Shown here piece by piece: positions 15,640-23,410 of a stretch of DNA of 36,921 nucleotides. The notes beneath the pieces were generated by a model, which saw only the letters and a list, made by a program, of their open reading frames with translations, searched no databases and had not been told where the DNA came from. Source of the DNA: Deltaproteobacteria bacterium (lineage in GTDB: Bacteria; Bdellovibrionota_B; Oligoflexia; Oligoflexales; CAIYRB01); NCBI GenBank assembly GCA_016874735.1, contig VGTI01000039.1:1-36921 (forward strand), given 5' to 3'. Every line of letters begins with the position of its first letter. Within the stretch, counting starts at the first letter, position 1. A program made the translations under genes and the position numbers.

Positions 15640-16254
15640 ATGGGTATCTTCAAAATGTCACTTGGTCCTGTGGATCCATCTCAAGCCGAGGGCCGTACCC
15701 GCGAGCTTCTGCAGAGCGTCAAAGCCAAATATGGCATGATCGCTAATTTGCCACGGTTCATGGCGAACTCACCGGCGATGATGAGTACCTACGAGCGCGC
15801 CGAGGAAGAGTTCCAAAAAAACTCGGGATTTAACCGAAGCGAACAAGAAGTCATATTCCTAGTGATCAGTAAAGAGAACGGTTGTGACTACTGCGTTGCT
15901 GCTCATAGCATTATGGCCGACATGAAAGCGACCGTGCCACCGTCGGTAACCAATGCCATTCGTGATGATCAGCCCATACCTGATGCTAAGTATGCCGCCC
16001 TAGCTACATTTACCCGTATCATGGTCCAGAAGCGGGGATGGCCCGAAGAAGCCGAAGTTGCAGCATTTTTGAGCGCAGGTTACACCGAGCAGCACATTCT
16101 CTCAATTATTCTGGCCATTGCGATGAAGACGATGACCAACTACACCAATCACGTCTTCCAGACGCCTCTTGATAAGGTGTTTAAAGCTCGTGAGTATGCC
16201 CCATTTAAGGCGGCCACCTCCTTGGTGCAATTTGTACGCAAGATTGCGTCCTAA
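15640..16254 (+). CDS. AhpD-like (carboxymuconolactone decarboxylase family) protein
   Basis: 204 residues. The AhpD core motif Cys82-x2-Cys85-x3-His89 is intact, with Glu79 just before it (ENGCDYCVAAH). AhpD-type proteins use this cysteine pair for thiol-disulfide peroxidase work. RTRELLQSVKAKYGMIANLPRFMANSPAMM is the usual N-terminal segment of the family. It starts three bases after the TetR stop with GAGGT as Shine-Dalgarno sequence. A downstream peroxiredoxin-like gene supports a peroxide or reactive-electrophile role. Confidence 0.9.
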   Translation: MGIFKMSLGPVDPSQAEGRTRELLQSVKAKYGMIANLPRFMANSPAMMSTYERAEEEFQKNSGFNRSEQEVIFLVISKENGCDYCVAAHSIMADMKATVPPSVTNAIRDDQPIPDAKYAALATFTRIMVQKRGWPEEAEVAAFLSAGYTEQHILSIILAIAMKTMTNYTNHVFQTPLDKVFKAREYAPFKAATSLVQFVRKIAS

Positions 16255-16288
16255 ACTTCGCGATAACATCACTTTCATGAGGCTAACC

Positions 16289-16831
16289 ATGAGCCGTCTT
16301 CACATTGGTGCCAACATACCCGATACGACCTTTTACACGATACAGGGGGATTCAATTACGGTTCCCTACAAGGATACCCCGCTGTTGCACATTCAGTTTC
16401 GCCGTTATGCTGGGTGTCCCATTTGTAATCTGCATATGCGTAGCGTGATGAAACGCTACGATGAGATCAAGGCGTCGGGGATTTCAGAGTTGGTGTTTTT
16501 TCACTCAAGCGCTGCTGAAATGATGCCTCATTTGGCAAATTTACCGTTTGGCTGTGTGGCTGATCCGGTCAAGACGCACTACAAATCGTTTGGCGTCGAG
16601 ACTTCCCTTTGTGGTGAACTAAATCCCAAAAATATAGTGGCAGTCCTAAAGGGGCTTCAAATAATCGATCCGCGTCTTCTCCTTAAAAAACCGGAAAACG
16701 GCAGACGCGGTATGCCAGCTGACTTTTTAATCAATCGTGATGGGCTCATATTGGACTTGAAATACGGAAACTTTGCCGACGATCAGTGGTCGGTCGACGA
16801 GTTGGTTGCTAAGGCGAAGGCGGTCATTTAG
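16289..16831 (+). CDS. Peroxiredoxin-like (AhpC/TSA-like) protein
   Basis: 181 residues with a thioredoxin-like fold. The FRRYAGCPICNLHMR segment places Cys43 and Cys46 as a CxxC at the active-site loop, as in peroxiredoxin-like 2-type proteins. The closing GMPADFLINRDGLILDLKYG is the usual strand-turn-strand with a cis-Pro-like region. The start is ATG 16289 with GAGG seven bases before it. Longer frames reach into the AhpD gene but have no support. Lies 34 bases after the AhpD-like gene. Confidence 0.87.
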   Translation: MSRLHIGANIPDTTFYTIQGDSITVPYKDTPLLHIQFRRYAGCPICNLHMRSVMKRYDEIKASGISELVFFHSSAAEMMPHLANLPFGCVADPVKTHYKSFGVETSLCGELNPKNIVAVLKGLQIIDPRLLLKKPENGRRGMPADFLINRDGLILDLKYGNFADDQWSVDELVAKAKAVI

Positions 16832-16863
16832 CTACAAAGGCACTTGGCGAAAGGATTTTCACC

Positions 16864-17739
16864 ATGAAGTATGCACCCGTGGTAGAAGCTTGGCGAGATC
16901 AGTCTGCCGTTCACAGCGTAGACGGCGTGGCGACTCGTGTGTGGAATCAAGGTCAGGGCGAAGCAGTGGTCTGTATCCACGGCGTACCGACCTCTGCCTA
17001 CTGCTACAGAAAGTTACTGCCTGAACTTGCAAGTCTTGGCATGCGTGGCATAGCTTTTGATCTGCCTGGGCTTGGGCTTGCGGATAGGCCTGATCAGTTT
17101 GATTACAGTTGGAGTGGTCTAGGCGTGTTTGCAACGAAGCTGATTGAGAGCATGAACCTAGGCAGATTTCATTTACTGGTACATGATATCGGTGGTCCCG
17201 TGGGCTTTGGAATTCTCGAACGCCTCAGGGATCAAATTAGCTCCCTGACCGTTCTGAATACTATGACGCTACCCACTAAATTCAAGCCGCATCCGATGAT
17301 GCGGATATTTACTGTACCACTAGCCGGAGAACTTAGTCTGGCAGCGCTGAATGAGCAGAGCTTCGCTTTTACCTTAAATAGTCATGGCTTCATGAACAAA
17401 TTATCGCGCGATGAGTACCGTGCTTATTACCAGCTGCTAAAGGGTGACGATCATGGGCGGAGCTTTCTGCGGATCATGCGCGCTTTTGAGATGACGGAAG
17501 TTTTTGAGGATCGGATAATCCGTGCTGCTAAAGCCTATACAGGTCCGCGCCAAATCATTTGGGGGGCAGACGATCATGCGCTTCCTCTCAGTGTATACGG
17601 GGAACATGCGCGGCAGGTTTTTACATGTAATCAGATCACGACACTGCCGGCCAAGCACTTTGTGCAAGAGGACTGTTACCGCGAGATTGCCGCCAAGGTG
17701 GCTGCACAGGTGGCTAGCGCGCAGCGTCGCGCTAGTTAG
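16864..17739 (+). CDS. Alpha/beta hydrolase with Asp nucleophile (epoxide hydrolase/haloalkane dehalogenase-like)
   Basis: 291 residues. The motifs are HGVPTSAYCYR (39-49, oxyanion hole), a nucleophile elbow LLVHDIGGPVGFG with Asp108, WGADDHALP with the acid at Asp236/237, and PAKHFVQED with His265. An Asp nucleophile in VHD.GG places it with epoxide hydrolases and haloalkane dehalogenases, not with Ser esterases. The Trp that follows the nucleophile in dehalogenases and holds the halide is Ile109 here, so dehalogenation is less likely. AAAGGA precedes the ATG. Last gene of the TetR operon. Confidence 0.88.
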   Translation: MKYAPVVEAWRDQSAVHSVDGVATRVWNQGQGEAVVCIHGVPTSAYCYRKLLPELASLGMRGIAFDLPGLGLADRPDQFDYSWSGLGVFATKLIESMNLGRFHLLVHDIGGPVGFGILERLRDQISSLTVLNTMTLPTKFKPHPMMRIFTVPLAGELSLAALNEQSFAFTLNSHGFMNKLSRDEYRAYYQLLKGDDHGRSFLRIMRAFEMTEVFEDRIIRAAKAYTGPRQIIWGADDHALPLSVYGEHARQVFTCNQITTLPAKHFVQEDCYREIAAKVAAQVASAQRRAS

Positions 17740-17754
17740 CTTAAGTTAAAGCCA

Positions 17755-19488
17755 TTAAAAGTTATTGAAATAACTGTAATTTGGCGTATCAGAGATTTGC
17801 AAAACCTGATTCGGATCGATTCTTGTGTAGCGCTCGGCAGCGCTCTTGCCGTCTGGTTTCCCGTTTTCCGCGCTGATGCCAATAAGTAGTTGCTTGCCAT
17901 CACGTCTTATCGTGGTGAATGGATAAAGCGAACCATAAAACTCGCAGGACGTCGTGGGTTTGCCGATCTCATAACGGCATTCTGAGCGGATCGCATCTCT
18001 CATTTTAGATGGCATCCAGCTGTCATCGTACACAGTTAGGCTGCGCCGCGATAACTGTGGCGCAATGTCGAGGCTGAATGTTTTATCTGCTGCGTTAGGA
18101 ATCAACTTACTTACAAGATAATTGTTTTTGATCGTCAAGGATGGCTTCTTAGTGCACCCGGCCTCGCTGTAAAGATGACCGACATATTCTATGCTACTGA
18201 TTTGTGGATCATACATAATCACTTCGCGAAGAAACTGGTCAATCGAGGAATCTACAGGTCGATGACACTCACGTGCCCAAGTTCCACCGAGAATGCGCTC
18301 GCGCATAAAGTTCTTGGTGGAAATAGATTTACCGTTAACAGTGATCGCAGCTAAGTTTGGCAGGTCATCTAAACTATTGGTAGGTAGATCGTTGCTTTCA
18401 TCGACAGTGACAGCTATGAGGCTATAGGAATGCGCAAGTGGACTAAGGTTCGTGACTCCCGTGTTTTTTAGCGTCACTCGCTCTAACTTTGTGATCCCAC
18501 CAATAGCATCGAAATTGGAGAGCTTAACCCCGTCGGCCTGGATATTGGTGAGCCAGGTAATATCAGCGATCAATGAGAGATCGAATTCACGCGCGACTGT
18601 GTCATCAGGCGATAGGGTCAAAGTGGTAATAGTTGCTAGGTAGGCATAGGCTGTGTCACAGGAACCATCATCACCTGATCGTTGCATAATGGTTTTTACA
18701 CTGGGGCTTTTGATTGAGTCCCTGCATTTTTTGAGAAACGATGCCGGTTCCACCGTTACATTGTTAGCAAGTGTACTTTCGATGAACGCAGTCTCGCTTG
18801 CAAGTGACGTGTAGTATGATCTAACGTCGTTGGCAGACTCACGCTTCACAAAGGCTGCGATCCCTATAACGTCGCCTTTTTTGCTTAGTAATGGTCCACC
18901 CGAGTCACCCGATCCTAAAGCTGAGCGCGTGCCATCTGGACTAGTCGCATCGGTAGCATTGGCACCAGTCTGACCTAGTAATGCAATGGCACCATTTTCA
19001 ACTTTTTCAATTTGATTGGTGCCGATACGTTTGATGCCGGATCCAGCTGAGTCGGTTCCCTCAAAATACTGATTGTCTCCAAAGCCAATCAGCTGAACGG
19101 GGTCGCCCTCCGCCGCCGGATCTAGTTTAATGCTGAGCGTTTGATCGCCAACATCATCAGGAAAGAAGACAAATGCCAGATCGTGAGGAGGCATGGCGGG
19201 GCCTCCCGTATAGTCCGGATGTACCACGACATTGTTACTCGCAACATTTAGGGCGGGGACGAATATCGGAAGCTCCCGGTTGCTCACGCAGTGGGCCGCA
19301 GTGATGAGGGTGTTAGGTCTGATAAACGTGCCTGTGCATCTGCTCGTGCCGTTTCTAATTTCCACAACGGCAGGGTACTGAGTCGTACGCTTACCGTTGG
19401 TAACTTTAGGCTTGCTGCTGCCGCGTCGTAGAGCGCAGGAGGATGTGAGGGCCGCAATGATGATGGTCAGGAGGGCAGAACGAATCAT
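17755..19488 (-). CDS. Secreted S1-family serine protease lipoprotein with LRR-like C-terminal region
   Basis: 577 residues. A lipoprotein signal ends at Cys18 (LTSSC). Residues 30-245 form a trypsin domain with the full triad: His66 in TAAHC, Asp103 in HDLAF and Ser196 in GDSGGP. From about 290 to 385 there are leucine-rich repeat-like segments (LADITWLTNIQADGV, GITKLERVTLKNTGVTNLSPL, LDDLPNLAAITVNG), and a Cys-containing C-terminal domain follows. The ATG at 19488 follows AGGTGA. Probably anchored in the outer membrane and acting on extracellular or periplasmic proteins. Substrate unknown. Convergent with the TetR operon. Confidence 0.9.
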   Translation of the reverse strand: MIRSALLTIIIAALTSSCALRRGSSKPKVTNGKRTTQYPAVVEIRNGTSRCTGTFIRPNTLITAAHCVSNRELPIFVPALNVASNNVVVHPDYTGGPAMPPHDLAFVFFPDDVGDQTLSIKLDPAAEGDPVQLIGFGDNQYFEGTDSAGSGIKRIGTNQIEKVENGAIALLGQTGANATDATSPDGTRSALGSGDSGGPLLSKKGDVIGIAAFVKRESANDVRSYYTSLASETAFIESTLANNVTVEPASFLKKCRDSIKSPSVKTIMQRSGDDGSCDTAYAYLATITTLTLSPDDTVAREFDLSLIADITWLTNIQADGVKLSNFDAIGGITKLERVTLKNTGVTNLSPLAHSYSLIAVTVDESNDLPTNSLDDLPNLAAITVNGKSISTKNFMRERILGGTWARECHRPVDSSIDQFLREVIMYDPQISSIEYVGHLYSEAGCTKKPSLTIKNNYLVSKLIPNAADKTFSLDIAPQLSRRSLTVYDDSWMPSKMRDAIRSECRYEIGKPTTSCEFYGSLYPFTTIRRDGKQLLIGISAENGKPDGKSAAERYTRIDPNQVLQISDTPNYSYFNNF

Positions 19489-19567
19489 GGAGCAGTCACC
19501 TAGGGATTTGTCGTTGTTAAAGGTGGATCAGGGTGAGTTATTCTCATGATCTAATCAACATAAGTAG

Positions 19568-20029
19568 CTACGAGATAAAGCCCTTTGCGCGGCAGTACTC
19601 TTCAGCCTTAGCAAACATCTCTATTAGTAGTGGAGCGAAATTTAGGACCTCAGTGACCACCCTGTCAGTTTCATCGATGATATATTCATGAACGATTTGG
19701 TTGCGAAGGTCTTTGAGCAGAGCGTAGTTGATTTCATCGCGAAGGATGCGCCTCTTTTTGAATCGATTAATGCGATCAAGGACACTGCCGTCGTCGGTCA
19801 ACTCGATCCGGTCGATAGTGCGCATCAATTTCTGAGTTAAAAAGTCGAGAGCGCGACCATAGCGAGAGGTAAGAGCTTCTAAGCTCTCTCGTTCATCGTC
19901 GGTGAGTTGCCGTTTACCGGCCTCTTTGAGTAATGATTCTGATTTAATGGTACTTTGATTGAATACATGGACTGCTCTACGGCCCAAATCTAGGTCGATC
20001 TTTAGTTGTCTAATGATAGGATCAGTCAT
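19568..20029 (-). CDS. HEPN-domain protein, HepT-like toxin
   Basis: 153 residues, helical. It carries the HepT active motif R-x4-H-x-Y as Arg109, His114 and Tyr116 (LRNQIVHEY), the same motif as in the 9.2-kb pair but in an otherwise dissimilar protein. Such proteins act as RNases neutralised by AMP transfer from the partner. Here the nucleotidyltransferase comes first and the two frames overlap by eight bases. Base composition is AT-rich compared with neighbours, a hint of horizontal acquisition. Confidence 0.8.
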   Translation of the reverse strand: MTDPIIRQLKIDLDLGRRAVHVFNQSTIKSESLLKEAGKRQLTDDERESLEALTSRYGRALDFLTQKLMRTIDRIELTDDGSVLDRINRFKKRRILRDEINYALLKDLRNQIVHEYIIDETDRVVTEVLNFAPLLIEMFAKAEEYCRAKGFIS

Positions 20030-20363
20030 TTGTCGTCCAAAGTATTTTGCTTTTCTTGGAAATTAATTCGTAAAAATTGTTTTCTCGCTCACTATTAAAG
20101 TATTTATTTTCGCAGATGATCAGAATATCAAATTTTTGCTCTCCCAATCTTCTGACGAGTTCGCTGCGTAGTCTTTGTATATCTAGAAACTTATCGTTTG
20201 ATGCTTCCTGGATTTCAAAAATAAGATCAATGTCTCCACCTGCTTTTTCCAAGTCACAGCGAGATCCGTATAGCCTAACTTCTCTTAGGTTCTCGCCAAG
20301 CGTAGTGACGCCAGCGGCAATAATTTGCTCAATTTCTTGTGTTGTTAATCGAACATTTTTCAT
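20022..20363 (-). CDS. MNT nucleotidyltransferase, MntA-like antitoxin
   Basis: About 113 residues. The nucleotidyltransferase signature is present (YGSRCDLEKAGGDIDLIFE, GS-x9-DxD), and KFDILII offers the third acidic residue. The frame is open to 20492, inside the btuD-like gene, but the protein character begins at MKNVRLTTQE, so ATG 20363 is chosen. ATG 20378 is also possible, and neither has a clear Shine-Dalgarno sequence. It heads a two-gene antitoxin-toxin unit and is AT-rich, especially at its 3' end. Confidence 0.8.
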   Translation of the reverse strand: MKNVRLTTQEIEQIIAAGVTTLGENLREVRLYGSRCDLEKAGGDIDLIFEIQEASNDKFLDIQRLRSELVRRLGEQKFDILIICENKYFNSERENNFYELISKKSKILWTTND

Positions 20364-20406
20364 AGCTATGGCCAACATAACATAATTTGCAAAGTCCCTA
20401 TAATAC

Positions 20407-21162
20407 CTAAGTCGCCGCCACTCCACTGATAAACCAACGGCCGCTAGTATGCGACGCACGGACACCAAACACTCGCTCTGCCAACCCTTCACTAAGTGCC
20501 TGATGGAGATTACCGTGACCTACCAATCGCCCCTGATGCAAGCATACGAAGTCATTTGTGAGTTCCGAGGCTAGCGCTATATCATGGAGCGATATGATGA
20601 TGCCCGTGCCGCTTTTGGCCCGTGCCTTTAGGATTTCGAGCATCATGTAGCTGGTTTGTAGGTCCAAATTAGTGAGCGGCTCGTCGAGTAGTAGATAGGA
20701 CGACGGTGCGACTAGAGCGCGCGCCAGCATAACGCGTTGTTTCTCGCCGCTCGATAGTTGCATAATGCTGCGGCTGGCGAGCTCGTGGGCACAAAGCCCT
20801 GTGAGTGCGGCCATAGTTAACTCGTCGTGACGGCGCGTGGGGCGTCCTTGGTGCCACGGGAAGAGGCCCATGCGCACCACTTCAAACACAGTGTAGTCGA
20901 AGGCGACTTGCGTCGTGGGGGGGAGCCACGTGCAGATCTTGCTGTGCTCGAGGGCAGTCGTACCGCGCCCCACAACCTCTCCAGTGCTTGGGCTGATGAT
21001 GCCGGCCAGGACTTTGAGGAGAGTTGATTTGCCGGCACCGTTGGGGCCTATGAGCGCCGTGATTTTGCCGGGATCAAGCATGGCGCTGATCTGATCTAAG
21101 CTGCGGTGATTTGCTATGACGCAGCTGACGTCTTTGACACCAAGTGAGCGATTAGCACTCAT
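20407..21162 (-). CDS. btuD: ABC transporter ATPase, BtuD/FecE type
   Basis: 251 residues, cytoplasmic ATPase of a cobalamin- or siderophore-type importer. Walker A is GPNGAGKS (39-46), the ABC signature LSSGEKQ (136-142), Walker B LLLDEP (157-162), and the switch His is in ISLHD. It starts in an ATGA overlap with the permease gene and closes the btuFCD-like operon. The gene symbol is by family and context, because haem or siderophore importers look alike. Confidence 0.88.
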   Translation of the reverse strand: MSANRSLGVKDVSCVIANHRSLDQISAMLDPGKITALIGPNGAGKSTLLKVLAGIISPSTGEVVGRGTTALEHSKICTWLPPTTQVAFDYTVFEVVRMGLFPWHQGRPTRRHDELTMAALTGLCAHELASRSIMQLSSGEKQRVMLARALVAPSSYLLLDEPLTNLDLQTSYMMLEILKARAKSGTGIIISLHDIALASELTNDFVCLHQGRLVGHGNLHQALSEGLAERVFGVRASHTSGRWFISGVAAT

Positions 21163-22208
21163 TCTGATCCTCCTTTACTTGGACGGGCCAGCAATAGGAG
21201 GAAAAATGTCGCACCCAGGGCTGAAGTGAGGATGCTAGCTGGGAGTTCAATAGGTGCCCTGAGCCATCTTGCGGCAAGGTCAGCTGCCACTACCAATGTT
21301 GCTCCCTGCACAGCCGCAAGTGCCACGAGGCCGCGGTGACTGGCTCCAATTAGACGTCTGGCGATGTGCGGGACGATGAGTCCAACAAATGGTAAGGCGC
21401 CAGCAGCAGCCACAGCGCCTGCTACTAATATGCCTATGACCGCAATGGTATGTCGCCGTAGACGCTGAAGGTCGATGGACAGCGACTGAGCCGTGTCTTC
21501 TCCGAGGCCTAAGACGTCCAGTGCTGCAGCGACTTTGAGACCAGCGATCAGTCCCATGCTAAGCGTCACGCCAGCGATGATCACGTGCTCGTAGCCTTTG
21601 GCTGCCAGGCCCCCAATGAGGAACGATAGGGCCCGACCACTGCGTCCTGGTTCTTCCAGTGTCATCGTGATGAGGTAAGATGTCCCTGCACCTAGAAGTG
21701 CGTTAATGGCAAAACCCGAGAGCATGATATGCGTAGTTGAGCTCGTGATGGAATCCTGTGACTGTGAGCGCTTGGCAATGCCCAATGCCATGAGGGTCGT
21801 AGCGATGGCACCGGCAAATGCAGCTAAGGGCAAAAGTAACGGATTCTCGTGAGCCCAGCCGAGCATGAAGGCAATAGCTGCCGCGATACTACCGCCAGCC
21901 TCGGTGCCTAGTACCGTTGGGCTTGCCAAGTTCTCCCGGAATAAGCCCTGGGCGAGCACGCCTGCTACTGCTAGAGCGCTGCCCACAAGTGCTGCAGTCA
22001 GTGCACGCGGGATCCTCAGCTCAGTCAGGATCGTCCAAGCCATGGAGGCAGACTCGGTTGTTGCGGCTCCACCCAGGTGGTTGGTAAATCCGAGGGTAAG
22101 ATCATCCCAATTTAGTACCGATCCGCCAAAAATCAAACTTGCCACCACAACGACAGCTAAGGTCACAATGCTGATGATCCAAACCGATTGTTTACGGTGT
22201 GGCATCAT
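21159..22208 (-). CDS. btuC: ABC transporter permease, BtuC/FecCD family
   Basis: 349 residues with many hydrophobic helices. Characteristic FecCD-family segments are LRIPRALTAALVGSALAVAGVLAQGLFRENLASPTVLGTEAGGS and, near the end, LPFVGLIVPHIARRLIGASHRGL. Works as a dimer in the inner membrane with the ATPase (20407-21162) and the binding protein (22205-23176). Stops and starts overlap by four bases at both ends, so translation is coupled. Substrate by inference. Confidence 0.9.
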   Translation of the reverse strand: MMPHRKQSVWIISIVTLAVVVVASLIFGGSVLNWDDLTLGFTNHLGGAATTESASMAWTILTELRIPRALTAALVGSALAVAGVLAQGLFRENLASPTVLGTEAGGSIAAAIAFMLGWAHENPLLLPLAAFAGAIATTLMALGIAKRSQSQDSITSSTTHIMLSGFAINALLGAGTSYLITMTLEEPGRSGRALSFLIGGLAAKGYEHVIIAGVTLSMGLIAGLKVAAALDVLGLGEDTAQSLSIDLQRLRRHTIAVIGILVAGAVAAAGALPFVGLIVPHIARRLIGASHRGLVALAAVQGATLVVAADLAARWLRAPIELPASILTSALGATFFLLLLARPSKGGSE

Positions 22209-23176
22209 TTGGCCTGAGCCTCGGTGACTGGTGGTTCGTTTTTTAGAGCAGACTTGAGTTTGGCAACGGCTTTGGTGATATGCGGTGAGACTGCTGCGAG
22301 CTCAGAGTCTGGAATCACGATGATACGTCCGGCGCTCCACGCGGCAAGCTTACTAATGCCTGGTATGGCTTTGAGTTTGGCTGACTCCTCGTCACGACTG
22401 GTGTTGGGTGTACCGCCAACGACGATGAAGCTTGGGTTTAGGTTAAGTAGAGCTTCGACACTTAATTTTTGCCAGCCGTTAACGAGATCGTGAGCTGCAT
22501 TGGTGGCGCCCGCTGCGGTGGAGATCGCGTCGAATAAAGTATTTCGTCCGCTAATTGTTCCATCATCGTAGATATGCAGTACGCTCGGTTGCGCTCGTGT
22601 TTTTTCCCCTTTTTCTGAGGCTAATGCGAGTGAAGATTTCATCTCGGTCACGACTTTAGCTGCAGCCTCTGGCTCGTCAATACGTTCGCCCAATGATTTA
22701 ATGGTAGACTCAATCGCCTCTATGCTCACGAGATCGGTCATCATAAATTTCGCGATCTGCATACTCTGCAGCCTACTGATAATTTCGGGGCGACTAAAGC
22801 TTGCTAGGATAACGAGATCTGGTTTGAACCTCACAACCTGCTCGACGTCACCGTGAAAGCGGCCCTTGATGCCGCTCGCCATTGCGGTGATGTTGCTGTA
22901 GCGCTGATCATCAGCAAATCGCGAGACAGCCACCAATCTGGCAAGTGCCGATTGGCACGGTCGCGGCTCGCACGATGCTGCCAAGATGGCGGTGAGCATT
23001 TCGTCACTCGCCAGTGTTGCTGACAATATGCGCTGAGGCTTAGCGAGGCAAAAATTGCCGTGAAAAAAAGCCAGAAATACCAATATCCCAGCCAACCATG
23101 GGCCGACAGTGGCGGACATCGACAATTGCTGGGGAAGCCCCTGAACTCTCAATTTGTTTTGCGATTTTTGTAGCAT
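22205..23176 (-). CDS. btuF: Periplasmic substrate-binding protein, BtuF/FepB type
   Basis: About 323 residues. A hydrophobic export signal (LAGILVFLAFFHGNFCLA, about residues 29-46) precedes PQRILSATLASDEML. The binding-protein core shows VVRFKPDLVILASFSRPEIISRLQ, a long linking helix and LLNLNPSFIVVGGTPNTS, the two-lobed cluster A-II plan. Whether ATG 23176 or an internal ATG at 23119 is used is unclear. Two Cys (AASCEPRPC) may form a disulfide as in BtuF proteins. No riboswitch was found upstream. Cobalamin is suggested by the B12-regulated receptor operon 10 kb away. Confidence 0.85.
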   Translation of the reverse strand: MLQKSQNKLRVQGLPQQLSMSATVGPWLAGILVFLAFFHGNFCLAKPQRILSATLASDEMLTAILAASCEPRPCQSALARLVAVSRFADDQRYSNITAMASGIKGRFHGDVEQVVRFKPDLVILASFSRPEIISRLQSMQIAKFMMTDLVSIEAIESTIKSLGERIDEPEAAAKVVTEMKSSLALASEKGEKTRAQPSVLHIYDDGTISGRNTLFDAISTAAGATNAAHDLVNGWQKLSVEALLNLNPSFIVVGGTPNTSRDEESAKLKAIPGISKLAAWSAGRIIVIPDSELAAVSPHITKAVAKLKSALKNEPPVTEAQAK

Positions 23177-23410
23177 CACTAAAATTATATGGTCCTCTCC
23201 AGAGTCGGGTCAACTGGTGCACGACGCCGGTGGCGTAGACAAAAAAAAGTTCGGCGAATTCCAGGTTTAAGACGCAAGGCGGCCCTAATTCTAAAGGCTG
23301 TCCAAGATTTAGGCGATGCAAGACTTGGTATCGGTCGATGCGTCATAGTCTTTAGCGACTTAGGTTAGCGCATCCAAGTTTAGCGGAACTGCAGCGTTTG
23401 GAGGTTAGTC

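Noticed and set aside
23180-23410. Cobalamin riboswitch upstream of btuFCD
   Set aside because: Reading both strands I could not find the B12-box or a P1-type stem. A short ACGCC/GGCGT stem beside a run of A/T is on the wrong side for a terminator.
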